Below, piece by piece: positions 1 through 10,169 of a DNA stretch of 64,000 nt (positions within the stretch are counted from its first letter, which is position 1; each line of letters opens with the position of its first letter). The notes beneath the pieces are model-generated. The model had not been told where the DNA came from. It ran no database searches and saw only the letters and a list, made by a program, of their open reading frames with translations. This stretch comes from Rhizobium rosettiformans (lineage in GTDB: Bacteria; Pseudomonadota; Alphaproteobacteria; Rhizobiales; Rhizobiaceae): assembly GCF_016806065.1 (NCBI RefSeq), contig NZ_CP032406.1, positions 248,001-312,000 on the forward strand, written 5' to 3'. The position numbers and the translations under genes are program-made.

Positions 1-233
1 GGCGCGGAAACACCTTCACCAGCAGCCTGCCCCAAGGCAACCGCCAACTGGGTGATGAGATCTTCGTTCAACGCTCCGGAAATCCGGGCCTCGTTCAGAA
101 AACTCGTAACGCCCTGGGTTCCCGCGTTCGGCACGGTGCATGACGCAACAGCACCATCAATACCCGACTGCGCCTGCGCCACTCCGGACAACGCGAACGC
201 GGCAAAAGCTGCACTTAACAGAACTTTTCTCAT
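1..233 (-). CDS. Small secreted protein, N-terminal part (cut by window edge)
   Basis: The reverse strand reads MRKVLLSAAFAAFALSGVAQ and continues to the window edge, so only about 77 residues are visible. It has a classic Sec signal peptide with likely cleavage after AQA (about residue 21). The start at 233 is supported by an AAGGAG ribosome site at 241-246. The mature part is alanine/glycine rich with no recognised domain. A periplasmic or secreted location is inferred from the signal peptide; the function is unknown. Confidence 0.7.
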   Translation of the reverse strand, partial: MRKVLLSAAFAAFALSGVAQAQSGIDGAVASCTVPNAGTQGVTSFLNEARISGALNEDLITQLAVALGQAAGEGVSA

Positions 234-487
234 CTCAACACTCCTTACCTTTACCATTCATATACCAAAGCAATCAGGTCTTCGCAAGTGCAGAATAGAC
301 ATCTTTTTCGGAGTCGAAATCTCGTCTGTATTGCCCGTGCAGGGATGCGACCTCGAAAAAACAACAATAGCTAGAATTTTACACATCCACTTAAACGGGT
401 TTCAGGAACTGGTCGGTAAGTTGACCCCATCGACGGACTTCCCGGGCGAAGAAGAAAAACAACCAATACCGAACAGGGACAACTGAG

Positions 488-1045
488 ATGATGAAGAAGA
501 CGATTATGGCAGTGGCCACAATGCTCGCGATCGGGGCGGGGACTGCTGGACAGTCTCATGCTTTCCAGGTTGGCGGCCTCGCACGGCAGTTGGACGTAGA
601 AGCAGCGCGTGCACCAGCCCCCCTGCAAATGCAACTGTTCTGCCTGCAGCACCCGAAAGAATGCAAGCCGTCAAAGGCTAAAGTCGTTACCTATTCTCCC
701 CGCATCGAGAAGATCATTCGCAGCGTCAACGCGTCCGTCAATCGCGAGATAACCCCCACCCGTGAGAAGCGCGACATCTGGTCGGTCAACGTCAAGAAGG
801 GCGACTGTGACGATTATGTCATGACGAAGAGGCAGCGCCTCATCCGCGCCGGCATCCCGTCCTCCGCTTTGAGGATTGCAGTGGTCCGCACGCGCATGGG
901 CGAAGGTCATGCTGTCTTGATTGTCAAGACGACTGAAGGTGATTTCGTCCTCGATAATCTTCGCAAGTCTATCGTCAAGCGCAATGTTACTGGCTACCAG
1001 TATGTGAGCGTGTCGAGCGGCAATCCGCTCAAGTGGACGCGTTAA
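488..1045 (+). CDS. Bacterial transglutaminase-like cysteine peptidase (BTLCP family)
   Basis: This 185-residue protein has a signal peptide ending near residue 25 (SHA). It carries the family triad: Cys in GDCDDY (about 108), His in GEGHAV (about 140) and Asp in VLDN. It matches the periplasmic BTLCP family (COG3672), common in rhizobia and related to the LapG peptidase that cleaves adhesins under c-di-GMP control. The usual LapD partner is not visible next to it. Two tandem ATGs (488 and 491) leave the exact start uncertain. A periplasmic peptidase is likely; the substrate is unknown. Confidence 0.85.
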   Translation: MMKKTIMAVATMLAIGAGTAGQSHAFQVGGLARQLDVEAARAPAPLQMQLFCLQHPKECKPSKAKVVTYSPRIEKIIRSVNASVNREITPTREKRDIWSVNVKKGDCDDYVMTKRQRLIRAGIPSSALRIAVVRTRMGEGHAVLIVKTTEGDFVLDNLRKSIVKRNVTGYQYVSVSSGNPLKWTR

Positions 1046-1239
1046 CAGCACACGCTGTTGATTGAAAGGGACGATCAGCCGCGAAAAGATCGGCTGATCG
1101 GCGCTGAGCAGGCCCCTGACCGGGCAGCAGTACCGACCAATTACGGTTTCCATCGAGGCACGAAAGCCATGCTTGATCTGGCATCTCGGCTCTCGCGTGT
1201 TTGATGCACGTGGCCGCCGATCAACGAAAAGGTTCCCAC

Positions 1240-1395
1240 ATGACGTTGCGCATGAAGTCGGGTCTGGCGGCACTCGCTTTCTCAGTAGCGTGCTGGTCCG
1301 CCATCATAAGCACTGCCCTGCACTTGGTTGAGAGCCCTGAAGCCAATCTGGATCACATAGTGACGGCCAGTACGACGCTCGGCAATAGTCTTTAA
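1240..1395 (+). CDS. Small exported or membrane protein, hypothetical
   Basis: This 51-residue frame begins MTLRMKSGLAALAFSVACWS, with a positively charged start and one hydrophobic stretch (about residues 8-24) that could be a signal peptide or anchor. The remaining 27 residues are polar. The frame is open further upstream (TTG 1201, ATG 1204), but the hydrophobic segment and an AAAAGG stretch before 1240 favour this start. No family is recognised. Confidence 0.45.
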   Translation: MTLRMKSGLAALAFSVACWSAIISTALHLVESPEANLDHIVTASTTLGNSL

Positions 1396-1433
1396 CGCAA
1401 GCTCAGGACCCGTCTGGCAACCCTTGCCGGCTG

Positions 1434-1931
1434 CTATGATCGTGAGAGAACACGCTGCGCGGATTTACGATCTTGTCTGTAAGTCTCGTCGCATTGTTTG
1501 GATCCAATTTCGAGCTTATCCGGCACCAGATTGACGGCGACGGGAATCGAAACATATTCAAAACGGCTATGCTGGTTGGTCACTTCTAAGTTGACGAATT
1601 CGCCCCCTGAAATCGCCCCGCTCTTGGTTCGCGCAATGAGCATTATGCAGACCATATCGGTATCGGTGAGATCCTGGTTATCCAGATAAAGTCCAAGCTC
1701 AAGTTTCCCCTTCCGCTCGCTGGAGCGCAGGCTGATCGTAAAGAATTGCGGACGCTTCCAATCCCATTTTGAAGTCAAAAGCTTGCAGTCAGACACCCGC
1801 TTGCCGCTGCATTGCGCAAGATCGGCGACGTGCCAGACATAACCGGACAGACCAAGCTGCGGGCCTATTGCAGACGGATTACTCGCAAGCAAACCCAGGG
1901 CAATTGTCAGCTCTTTTAGTGCGGTCGCCAT
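1434..1931 (-). CDS. Hypothetical protein, about 165 residues
   Basis: The protein starts MATALKELTIALGLLASNPS, with a short hydrophobic N-terminus that may be a signal or amphipathic segment. It is followed by a beta-rich body with Cys residues in AQCSGKRVSDCKLL and near the C-terminus. The reading frame has even coding composition and no overlap with another good gene. I do not recognise the family. It stands alone on the minus strand, convergent with the small gene at 1240. Confidence 0.55.
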   Translation of the reverse strand: MATALKELTIALGLLASNPSAIGPQLGLSGYVWHVADLAQCSGKRVSDCKLLTSKWDWKRPQFFTISLRSSERKGKLELGLYLDNQDLTDTDMVCIMLIARTKSGAISGGEFVNLEVTNQHSRFEYVSIPVAVNLVPDKLEIGSKQCDETYRQDRKSAQRVLSRS

Positions 1932-2651
1932 AAGGCTTGCTCCTTCGACGCCATGATGCGTCGGCCTTCATATCGATGATCATCGACGGACTTCACCCTC
2001 TAGCATCAGGGTAACTCTTAGCGTGTTCGAGCGTTTATAAACGCGCCGCGCCCGAATCGTCTTTTATCGCAGCATCTGTTTTGGTCTTGCTCGTTCCGGC
2101 CCGCCTGTCAACAAGCCCACAGATCCAAAGCGCCGGACCTTTTTTTTCCGCGTGCGGCATCGGCAACAAGCGACTTCCAGCCAGACGAGAACCTCCCGTC
2201 GGGATCAGCACTCGTAACCTCCGAAATCAGGCCATCCAGCGCGTTAATCAAAGACCCGCGTACGAAGCGCCATAATCATCCAATCTGAATTTCTCTTCCG
2301 GAGAGCCTGTCGCAAATTTTATGGGGCCAATCACCGGGCAAGCCCACGAGGAAGTACGCTCCGTTCTCCCTGCGGAAAGTTGCCAGTCGGATCGACCTCC
2401 TTGATCGGCGAGTGACCCAGCTGGCGCAGCGAAAATAGGGACGCCCGGACCATGAAAGCTGTGAGGCGCCCGCAGCGATCCCACTCAAGCGCAGGCTTTT
2501 CCCGTGTCGGACCTTGATCGAATTTGAATAAATACCTTCTAATTCTCTTAATTATCTGTTAATTAAGGATATTAATTCTGTTTTAACATCAAGATTGAAA
2601 ACAGAACTAGAAACTTTATGTTCGTACCATGTAGAGTAGAAAGGAACGATC
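1932..2651. other. Gene-poor stretch
   Basis: About 720 bases with no convincing gene on either strand; short frames here lack ribosome sites and protein-like composition. The last 120 bases before 2652 are AT-rich (roughly 2520-2640) and probably hold the promoter of the small gene that follows. Confidence 0.5.
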
Positions 2652-2876
2652 ATGAGTTTTAGTGAAAAACTCGAAGCAGCACTTGGCTCTCTCAAGGCAG
2701 GTCCAGGCGGCGAGGATACCTGGCTACGCCCCCTGGAAGTCGATATGTCGTTGGGATATGCGGTCAGCCTGCTGACACGCCATGCCCTTTCGTCAGGTTA
2801 TACGCGAGATGAGGTCGCGGCTGTCCTGACGGAGATCGCGGTCAAGGTCTTGAAAGACGCAGGAACCAGTCATTGA
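2652..2876 (+). CDS. Small protein with GYTRDEVA motif (paralogue of 10170-10415)
   Basis: A 74-residue acidic, helical protein with no signal peptide. Its C-terminal half has the motif HALSSGYTRDEVAAVL, which closely matches HEALRQGYTREEVASVL in the small protein at 10170-10415. The two share spacing and flanking hydrophobic positions, so they look like one family. AGAAAGGAACG before the ATG is a good ribosome site. The fold is probably a small helical bundle; the function is unknown. Confidence 0.65.
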   Translation: MSFSEKLEAALGSLKAGPGGEDTWLRPLEVDMSLGYAVSLLTRHALSSGYTRDEVAAVLTEIAVKVLKDAGTSH

Positions 2877-3191
2877 CGACGTGAGGACGTCCGTTCGAAA
2901 CGGGATGCGTTGGCAGGCTGCGCGTCTTGGTCCTCATGGATGAGCAAGGCTTAGCTTTCAGCATCACGAGCACAAGCCTGCGGTCCTTTATGTCGACACT
3001 CCATGGTCCCCACAGAGTCCGGATCAACACCTGCGCCCGCCCTATACGAACGGGTATGTGCAGTCCAGATGCGACGGCACATAGCAGATGTCAGAATAAG
3101 CCGACGTCCAGCAACTGTGCGGTTGCGCCCGATCCTAAGAAAAGGGGCCGGACATTATCAGCCGACCCCCGCTCTGCCTGGATGTAGAGTG
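2877..3191. other. Intergenic region
   Basis: About 315 bases between convergent genes. I see no supported gene, RNA or strong terminator here. Confidence 0.4.
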
Positions 3192-3563
3192 CTACTTGAC
3201 CACCGCGCTTCGGGCGGCGTACCGCGCTCCATCCTTGCGGATGATAGTGCGGCGGGTCACACCTTCCTTGTTGGTTCTCATGCCTCGAACGAAGGCACCC
3301 TCTATCTGCATTGTGTCAAAGGTTGTGAAATTGACCTCTTCTCCTCGCGGATGGGAGTTTTTGCACCCCTTTCCAATTGCATAAGCTGTGGTCCTTTTCG
3401 ACTTACGATTATAGGTCGTCACCAGAGCTTCACCGTTGTAAAGCGCGCCACACTGGCCGGAATACTTAATTCCATAGCTGGCGGCCTGTCCTCCGCCGGT
3501 CGATGTGCAGGCTGCAAGCCCCATGGAAACAAATAGCGTTGATACAACAATACGAAAACTCAT
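3192..3563 (-). CDS. Predicted lipoprotein, hypothetical
   Basis: A 123-residue protein starting MSFRIVVSTLFVSMGLAACT. It has a lipobox (LAAC, Cys at about 19), so it should be lipidated and anchored in the outer or inner membrane. The start at 3563 has AGGAG six bases upstream; an in-frame TTG two codons earlier is rejected. The mature domain is basic and beta-rich with two further Cys. No known family is recognised. Confidence 0.65.
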   Translation of the reverse strand: MSFRIVVSTLFVSMGLAACTSTGGGQAASYGIKYSGQCGALYNGEALVTTYNRKSKRTTAYAIGKGCKNSHPRGEEVNFTTFDTMQIEGAFVRGMRTNKEGVTRRTIIRKDGARYAARSAVVK

Positions 3564-3592
3564 ATTCAACTCCTGACATAAAAGATTTCAGT

Positions 3593-5656
3593 TTAGTAGA
3601 TGGCCTCGAGGCGGGCGGACACAACCTTGGCTGCTGCACTGTGAAGGGGCCCCATCCGGCAACGATCGCCAGACGGTCCAGCCTCGCAAATTTCGCGTAT
3701 GGCTCTGATGGTCGATGCAGTCAGGAGGCCATTGATCGGGCCGTCATAGCGACCAACCTTTTTCAAACCCTTCTGAACCACATAGACATAGGCGTTCTGG
3801 TTCGCGGATCGCAGCGCCTCGATGTATCCGCGCCTTTGAGACACGGGCACGCCCGCAATCTTTTCGTCGAGCTGTTCGTACTGAGCAAGACTTGCAGCAA
3901 TACGAGCGTCGATCAAAAAGGCCTCGCGCGTCTTTTGGGTTTCGTTTAGAAGGGCCGAATATTTCTCCAATGCCGCGCGTGCGCGGGGGGCAGAGGCTGG
4001 AAAGCTCTTTCCCTTGCCAGAACGATAGGCCTCGATCAGAGCCCTGGCGGCGGCGGCATTCCCCTTGTCCGCCTCCTCGGTCAGAATCCGGACGGCCTGG
4101 CCCGCATCGCGCCCTACACCACGGCCGCGAAAATAGACTTCAGCAAGGGTTGTTGTTGCGGCGGAAATTCCCTCTTGCCGCCCGTCCTGAAGCAATTTCA
4201 GACCGAGCCGCGCGTCGGACTGTCTGCCGAAGCTGCCACTCAAATGCGCGTTTGCTAGGGTAACGATACTTGCTTCGTCACCCTTGTCGATCGCGGCGTT
4301 GAGGTGATCCCGTGCCCTGATTTTCTGCGCGGCACCATAGACACCCGCCAAGTATAAGCGGGCCAATTGCCGGTGAGCATTTACCTTGCCACCTTCAGCA
4401 GCGTTTTCGTAAAGCGTACGTGCCGCTACGAGATCCGCATCTACATAGTCTCCCGCAGCAAGAATATCAGCAAGGTAGATTGAAGCGTCGAGATTTCCCT
4501 TGTCAATTTCTGCTCTCAAGATTGAGACAGCCTTGTCAGGATCTGCATCTTCACCAAAACCGCGGAGAGCCGCTTCTGCAACGCGCCTCCAGGCCCGTGA
4601 ACTGCCGCTTTCTTCTGCAGCTTTAAAAAACTCCAGGGATCGCGGAAGGTCAGCCGGCACGATGATCCCGTCGCGGTAGATTTCGCCCAAGCGGACCAGC
4701 GCGTCAGCATCGCCTGCGTCCGCCAGTCGCGTATGGAGCTCGACGAGCCGCCCAGCATCCGCTGAAATCTCACCCCCCGAGTAAATCGAAATCAAGGCCT
4801 TGGTGGCTTTCGAATTGCCACCGGCACTCAGCTCTTCAAACATGCTGATACCCTGGGGTAAATCAAGCTCTATCAGTTCTCCGCTCACCAGGAGCTCCGC
4901 CAGGCGCATCTTTGCTTTGTCATCGCTTTCAGCCGCCTCTCTCAGGAGTTGAGCACCGCGTTCTGGATCAGCCCTTTCTCCGTCACGCATGAGCAAACCA
5001 GCAAGCTCGATCTTTGCTCCCGCATTTCCCTTGGCGACAGACTTCTCCAGGAGTTCAATCGCTCGAGTCTCATCCTGCGGTATCAGCTTCCCATCCGCTA
5101 AAAAACTTCCCAAACGGAGTTGAGCGGTCGCATTGCCTGCAGCTGCAGACTTCTCCAGCCAGGAAATCGCGGTTTCAATGTCCTGGTCGACACCATCACC
5201 CTTTCGAAGTGTATCCGAAAGGGACAACTGCGCCCACGAGTCGTTCAGCTCTGCCGCACGTCTAGTAAGCGCCAGAGCCTTGCCCCGGTCCAGCTCGACA
5301 ATATCTCCTGACCTGTAAAGCGAGGCAAGCTTTCGCAAGGCGACCGTAGAGCCATCGGCACCCGCCTCTTCCAAAAGTCTAAGTGCCTTGGCGGCATCGC
5401 CATCTACACCTTCACCAACAAGATAAAGCTCAGCGAGCCTGCGTTTTGCGTCCGGATCAGAAATTGCAAGCTGCTCAAGCCTTGTAAGCGCATCAGAACG
5501 CTTATCGGCGCTTGCCTCGGATTTGACAATCTTCACCAGCTTCGTCGGGTCCTGATCGGAATCAGTAGACGAAGCCCATGCCATTCCCGTGGCGGGGCCT
5601 GCAAGCGAAAGAGCAATCAAGACGGCGGTGCCGCTAAGTAGCTTTGACCGGTTCAT
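3593..5656 (-). CDS. Exported Sel1-repeat protein with C-terminal peptidoglycan-binding-like region
   Basis: This 687-residue protein has a signal peptide (about residues 1-28) followed by more than a dozen Sel1-like repeats of about 36 residues (A..L..LY..G pattern) from about 35 to 560. The last 70 residues (VQKGLKKVGRYDGPINGLLT and onward) resemble a peptidoglycan-binding type 1 repeat. GGGAG upstream supports the start. Sel1/TPR proteins of this kind often scaffold exopolysaccharide or cell-envelope machinery. galU lies next on the same strand, which fits a polysaccharide role, but this is inference. An ExoR- or AlgK-like function is possible and not shown. Confidence 0.75.
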   Translation of the reverse strand: MNRSKLLSGTAVLIALSLAGPATGMAWASSTDSDQDPTKLVKIVKSEASADKRSDALTRLEQLAISDPDAKRRLAELYLVGEGVDGDAAKALRLLEEAGADGSTVALRKLASLYRSGDIVELDRGKALALTRRAAELNDSWAQLSLSDTLRKGDGVDQDIETAISWLEKSAAAGNATAQLRLGSFLADGKLIPQDETRAIELLEKSVAKGNAGAKIELAGLLMRDGERADPERGAQLLREAAESDDKAKMRLAELLVSGELIELDLPQGISMFEELSAGGNSKATKALISIYSGGEISADAGRLVELHTRLADAGDADALVRLGEIYRDGIIVPADLPRSLEFFKAAEESGSSRAWRRVAEAALRGFGEDADPDKAVSILRAEIDKGNLDASIYLADILAAGDYVDADLVAARTLYENAAEGGKVNAHRQLARLYLAGVYGAAQKIRARDHLNAAIDKGDEASIVTLANAHLSGSFGRQSDARLGLKLLQDGRQEGISAATTTLAEVYFRGRGVGRDAGQAVRILTEEADKGNAAAARALIEAYRSGKGKSFPASAPRARAALEKYSALLNETQKTREAFLIDARIAASLAQYEQLDEKIAGVPVSQRRGYIEALRSANQNAYVYVVQKGLKKVGRYDGPINGLLTASTIRAIREICEAGPSGDRCRMGPLHSAAAKVVSARLEAIY

Positions 5657-6233
5657 GGCAAGTCTCCCGTTTAATGCTTCGGTAAACCTGTTTTCCTCCA
5701 GTCAGTGGGCTTGTGTCCAGTCAAAAGCGGAGGCTGGTTTTGCATTGCACAAGCGTAACCAGATCTTTGTCTTTCATAACGATTGAAAACTCAATAATCT
5801 TCGCGCTCGATGAAGCGTTCAACTTCCAGTTCACGATTTCGTGAGGCTGGTTGTATTTGGAACTCGACTTAGGGCTAACGGCTGCATCCTGCAAACTTGT
5901 ATTATTCGGTCCTGGGCTTTATTCGCCTGGTCGATCTCATCGGGAGCAACGATCTTTTTCGGATTTGCCGACTTGCAAACAGCATTCTTGCTGGACGAGT
6001 GTGCTCCAGGGTCTGCAATGGAAAAGCGCTATCCCGGTCAAACAGATATTCGGGTCCAAGACTTATCTGGCCCAAGGTCGACTTCCGCCAAACCTAAACA
6101 GGGTAAGCCTGCCGCTCGTCCCAGCACACCGTGCTATTTCGCCAAGGCTCTTGTTGCACCAACCCATCGCACCAGCCTCTGAAGATGCGCTGTATTTTCA
6201 GCCGCCGGTCTGACATTTTGCCGAGCCAGTCTC

Positions 6234-6356
6234 ACCTCGCCGGTAATCTGCTATCTCGATGTCACAGCGGATCCCGCCTATGAACGAACGAACTTCAAGA
6301 CCGGCACCGACAACAGTACGGTGACCGCATTGGTGGGCCTGACCGCCAATCGCTGA
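6234..6356 (+). pseudogene. Possible 3' remnant of an outer-membrane beta-barrel gene
   Basis: The plus strand reads CYLDVTADPAYERTNF, then KTGTDNSTVTALVGLTANR and a stop at 6354-6356. The alternating polar/hydrophobic pattern at the very C-terminus resembles the closing strand of a porin-type beta-barrel. No start or longer frame joins it upstream, and a hairpin overlaps its end. It would be a degraded gene end; this is a weak call from composition only. Confidence 0.25.
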
Positions 6357-6370
6357 GCCCGGCGGTCAGG
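6338..6370. terminator. Hairpin downstream of galU
   Basis: Perfect 10-base inverted repeat CCTGACCGCC / GGCGGTCAGG with a 13-base loop, 9 bases beyond the galU stop (minus direction). There is no clear U-tract on the galU side; the plus side is followed by a T-rich stretch. Probably a terminator or mRNA-end stabiliser. Confidence 0.55.
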
Positions 6371-6379
6371 GATTTCATT

Positions 6380-7270
6380 TCACTTCAGCGCGGCGAGCAG
6401 CGCCTTCAACTGATCCTCGATGGTCGGACGAATGTCGGCGCGCTCGATCGCGAAAGAGACATTGGCCAGAATGAAACCGTCCTTGGAACCACAGTCAAAA
6501 GTCTGGCCCTTGAAGTGGTAACCGGCAAACGGCTGGTCATTGGCGAGCTTCAACATGCCATCGGTCAACTGGATCTCGTTGCCCGCGCCACGCTCTTGGG
6601 TCGAGAGGATCTCGAAGATCTCGGGCTGCAGGATGTAGCGGCCGTTGATGAAGAAGTTGGAGGGCGCAGTCCCCTTCGCCGGCTTCTCAATCATCTGGGT
6701 GATCGTGAAGCCACCTTCGAGCGCTTCACCGGCGCCAACGATGCCATATTTGTGGGCCTGTTCGGGCGCACATTCCTCGACCGCCACGATATTGCCACCG
6801 GTCTTCTCATAAAGTTCGACCATGCCCTTGAGGCAGGCCTTTTCGCCGCGCATAATCATGTCAGGCAAGAGGAGGGCGAAAGGTTCGTGCCCGACGATGT
6901 CGCGGGCGCACCAGACCGCATGCCCGAGGCCCAGTGGTTCCTGCTGGCGGGTGAAGCTTGCCTGGCCGGCGGTCGGCTGGAGTGAGTCGAGAAGCGAAAG
7001 TTCAGCGTTCTTATTGCGGGCCTTCAGGGTCTGCTCGAGTTCGAACTGGATGTCAAAGTAATCCTGAATCACCGCTTTCCCGCGGCCGGTCACGAAGACG
7101 AAGTGCTCGATCCCGGCTTCGACGGCCTCGTCAACCACATACTGGATGACCGGCTTGTCGACGACGGTAAGCATTTCTTTCGGAATCGCCTTGGTGGCGG
7201 GAAGAAACCGCGTACCAAGACCGGCAACGGGAAACACTGCTATACGTATTTTTTTCTTAGCCTCAACCAC
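6380..7270 (-). CDS. galU: UTP-glucose-1-phosphate uridylyltransferase
   Basis: Makes UDP-glucose from UTP and glucose-1-phosphate in the cytoplasm. It has the nucleotidyltransferase signature [17 protein letters not shown] near the start, then [13 protein letters not shown] and IEKP, over about 296 residues, the normal GalU/ExoN length. The best start is GTG at 7270, with GGGG six bases upstream; an in-frame TTG at 7282 is less likely. UDP-glucose feeds cellulose synthase (bcsA at 22 kb) and other glucans, so it may serve exopolysaccharide made by this replicon. It is a single gene with its own hairpin, and a second chromosomal copy is likely but not visible. Confidence 0.95.
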   Translation of the reverse strand: MVEAKKKIRIAVFPVAGLGTRFLPATKAIPKEMLTVVDKPVIQYVVDEAVEAGIEHFVFVTGRGKAVIQDYFDIQFELEQTLKARNKNAELSLLDSLQPTAGQASFTRQQEPLGLGHAVWCARDIVGHEPFALLLPDMIMRGEKACLKGMVELYEKTGGNIVAVEECAPEQAHKYGIVGAGEALEGGFTITQMIEKPAKGTAPSNFFINGRYILQPEIFEILSTQERGAGNEIQLTDGMLKLANDQPFAGYHFKGQTFDCGSKDGFILANVSFAIERADIRPTIEDQLKALLAALK

Positions 7271-8038
7271 AATTATCCCCAAAATTGGTCTTTTGATGCT
7301 TTCTATCTTGGCCTGTATGGGCTGAGGTACAACAGTTTATATAAAGAATGGTAAGGATGGAGCCGAAACACGTGTCCGTTTTGGAAACAAGTAGAAGTTG
7401 GCAGGCCGTTGCAACGGCACAACGACGTGACGAGCATAGTATGCTATCGACGTCAAATAAGTGATCGGCAGCACAACGCTCGATGCAATTCTCTCTTCCT
7501 CTGAGTGTATTCGGCATTTCGCATATGACATTGGTCATGGGCGCAAGAATTGGTTCATCAGGTGCAGCCACAAACCGAGCGCCACTCCGACGGCGCGCCG
7601 CCCTTTGAGGCAGGCACCTCTACTTTGCGGGGCCTTAACGCGAGACAAAGGCGATTTCGCCCAGAGCAATTCGGCCCGCCCTTGCTGTATTTACTGAAAG
7701 GCTGCGTTGCTCTTTCTTGGCTTTTTGCCTTGAAGGCAAGTTGCAGCGTAACAATACGCACATCCGCCTGCCTGATACTGGCGGCGATCACCCACTCCAT
7801 ATGCTTGTTCATACGATTGGACCGACGGGGATGGCCAGGAAGCCGAAGCCAATGATGGCATCAGCACTATTCTTGCAACATCGCTGCCTGCCTCATTTCC
7901 GCGCCAACTTTAAGTTGGGTACATGTCAGTCTACATGGCCGCTTCCGTCGTTAACCTTTCCGGCTAACTCTATTTCTACGTCTTACTTGATCAGAGACGA
8001 ATTAAACCGGTAGATCTATTAAAAATAGGAGGAACGAT
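7271..8038. other. Gene-poor region upstream of galU
   Basis: About 770 bases. The first 100 contain AT-rich DNA suited to the galU promoter. The rest shows only short overlapping frames on both strands with no good ribosome site. Confidence 0.4.
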
Positions 8039-8209
8039 ATGAGCAGATTTGTGTCAAGAAGCACGTTTGAACGTCTCGAGCGGGAGTGGAGGATGATCGA
8101 TCCCGAGCGCCCGAACATCGCCTACCCGGCGCCAATAGAAGAACCTGGCGCTCCGGTGCGCAGATTGCGGATGGGACGGTTTGATGAAGCGGACCTTGTA
8201 CGTGACTGA
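8039..8209 (+). CDS. Small basic protein, 56 residues, hypothetical
   Basis: Starts MSRFVSRSTFERLEREWRMI and ends with TGA at 8207-8209. A very strong AGGAGG ribosome site stands 6 bases before the ATG, which is the main support. The protein is rich in Arg and Glu with a proline-rich middle (AYPAPIEEPGAP); no signal peptide or membrane segment. The family is not recognised. It is isolated between two gene-poor stretches. Confidence 0.6.
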   Translation: MSRFVSRSTFERLEREWRMIDPERPNIAYPAPIEEPGAPVRRLRMGRFDEADLVRD

Positions 8210-9229
8210 ATACGCGACGGGAGCGGGCGGCCTATCAGCGCAATGTCAAATCATTCTTCAGGCGCGTTAATCCTGATCGCGCGATCAGTGGCACTGCGTT
8301 GCGGCCGAGGATAAGTGGTGCAGTTCAGATTATTTTTCTCCATGGACAGCTGCTGCACCCACCTTTGTACTTCGGCACGAAAGTGAATGAGCTTGGCGTT
8401 CTGCGCGTTTACTGAGATCAGGATGCCTAGGTCGGGACCATGTTTCACGGCATCGCGCTCGCATCGGCAGCCTTCAGCTATGCTGCGGGTTCATAGGGGC
8501 AGCGACCAGCCTTTCCGACCGCACAACCAAAATACTTCCAGCTGAGACCACGCATTCATCGAGGCCGGCTGTCCTGAACGCATCTTCAACAGCCCAACCG
8601 AAAAAACAGAGATCTTCAAGGCAACTATCCTCGGGTCCGACACATAGTGGCTGAAAAGCCAGAGTTGAGCATTGTTCTTGCGACATGCCCATTGTCCGAG
8701 CTTGGATCCCGAATTCAATTGCCGCAAGAGATACATCCAAGAACTCAGTCGAAGCTCCATTCTTCATGCTCTATGCACCCCCCGCCGCCTTCAATCTAGC
8801 ATTTGCTCAAACTAATATGCGGTCAACATGCGTTGCGGCTGCCTTTCACGAAAAGTTTGCAACGTGGTTAACGGAACCAATGTTTTAGGGATCTGGGAAA
8901 TCGGTTCACGCCGCGCTCACTCTCGCGATTGATCGACCTTCACCTCTCGTCATAAGCGGTCGGGATGCCCGGCTAGGCCGCATAACGGGACGGACTTTGG
9001 TCAAAAATCACTTCGAAATGGGCGCGCCTGCGGTGACTGGCACTGGTGCAAGTGCGGGCCCTGTTCCTTGGAAATTTCAGGGCAAACTAAACGTTGTCCT
9101 CGACAGCGGGCTCCGCAAACAGACAGAAAAGACCTCTCCCAAATTGAAACCTGACCGTTCCGCCTGAGCGCTTTTTGGTTTGGTTGAATGCCAGCATGTT
9201 GAGTGAATACGCTAGAAGGAGCCCAAGAG
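8210..9229. other. Gene-poor region with a weak candidate gene
   Basis: About 1 kb. The minus frame 8474-8767 (97 residues, starting MKNGASTEFLDVSLAAIEFG) has fairly protein-like composition but no clear ribosome site, so I do not list it as a gene. Nothing else is supported. Confidence 0.35.
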
Positions 9230-10039
9230 ATGGAAAGCAATGGATCGATTATCAGCGCGCTCGTGCTCGGCGTCATCGAAGGCCTGACCGAATTCGTGCC
9301 GGTGTCCTCCACCGCGCATGTGTTGCTGGCCGGCCATTTCCTCGGTTTCGAATCGCCGGGCAACACGTTTGCGGTGTTGATCCAGCTGGGTGCGATCCTG
9401 GCCATCCTCAGCGTCTACTTCGCCAAGCTCTTGGGGATCGCGCTCTCGCTGCCGACGAGTGCAGAAAGCCGGCGCTTTGTCGGCGCTGTCCTTCTGGGCT
9501 TTCTGCCCGCTGCCGTCATTGGTGTTGTTGCCCATGACTTCATCAAGACCGTGCTCTTCGAGACGCCTATGCTGATCTGCGTGGTGCTGATCCTCGGCGG
9601 CTTCGTGTTGCTGTGGATCGACCGGATGCCGCTGAAGCCCCGATATCACGACGTGACCGAGTATCCGCTGTCGCTCGCGCTCAAGATCGGCTTCTGCCAG
9701 TGCGTGGCGATGATCCCCGGCACCTCGCGGTCGGGCGCCACGATCGTCGGTGCGCTGCTGCTGGGTGCCGACAAGCGCTCGGCGGCGGAGTTTTCCTTCT
9801 TCCTCGCCATGCCGACCATGCTCGGCGCCTTCACGCTCGATCTCTATAAGAACCGTAACGCGTTGACTGTCGACGATACCCTGATCATCGCGATCGGCTT
9901 CTTGGCTGCCTTCATATCGGCGCTCTTCGTCGTCAGGGGGCTTTTGAATTTCATCTCGAAGCGAGGCTATGCGCCCTTCGCCTGGTGGCGCATCGTCATC
10001 GGTACCGCAGGTATTTTCGGGCTTCTGATCGTTGGTTGA
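9230..10039 (+). CDS. uppP: Undecaprenyl-diphosphatase (bacitracin resistance family)
   Basis: An integral membrane enzyme that dephosphorylates undecaprenyl pyrophosphate, recycling the lipid carrier for peptidoglycan and surface polysaccharides. It has both signature blocks, [17 protein letters not shown] (residues 14-30) and [17 protein letters not shown] (about 164-180), and about seven or eight hydrophobic helices over 269 residues, the usual length. The start at 9230 follows AAGGAG; an earlier in-frame GTG at 9203 is rejected because the ribosome site lies between the two. It is a stand-alone gene. Confidence 0.95.
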   Translation: MESNGSIISALVLGVIEGLTEFVPVSSTAHVLLAGHFLGFESPGNTFAVLIQLGAILAILSVYFAKLLGIALSLPTSAESRRFVGAVLLGFLPAAVIGVVAHDFIKTVLFETPMLICVVLILGGFVLLWIDRMPLKPRYHDVTEYPLSLALKIGFCQCVAMIPGTSRSGATIVGALLLGADKRSAAEFSFFLAMPTMLGAFTLDLYKNRNALTVDDTLIIAIGFLAAFISALFVVRGLLNFISKRGYAPFAWWRIVIGTAGIFGLLIVG

Positions 10040-10169
10040 AGACAAAAAATTGTGGCCTATGCCCCCTCAACTCTGCCAATCCAGCTTGGAAAGTTGTCGG
10101 TAACCACGTTTATACACGATGTCTTCAACATCGAGTTGAACAGACGCCCCATTTGCCTATCCTTCGGCT

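Larger units (their letters stand above)
5657..6379. other. Gene-poor region between the Sel1 gene and galU
   Basis: About 720 bases with no intact gene. The right end holds a possible beta-barrel gene fragment and a strong hairpin, both listed separately. Frames between 5840 and 6210 overlap each other and lack ribosome sites. Confidence 0.45.

Noticed and set aside
671..1273. Long minus-strand frame opposite the peptidase gene
   Set aside because: Antisense shadow of the transglutaminase-like peptidase; no ribosome site, unusual composition.
9212..10045. 277-codon minus frame over uppP
   Set aside because: Exact antisense of uppP; Arg/Glu/Asp/His-rich translation typical of shadow frames in GC-rich DNA.
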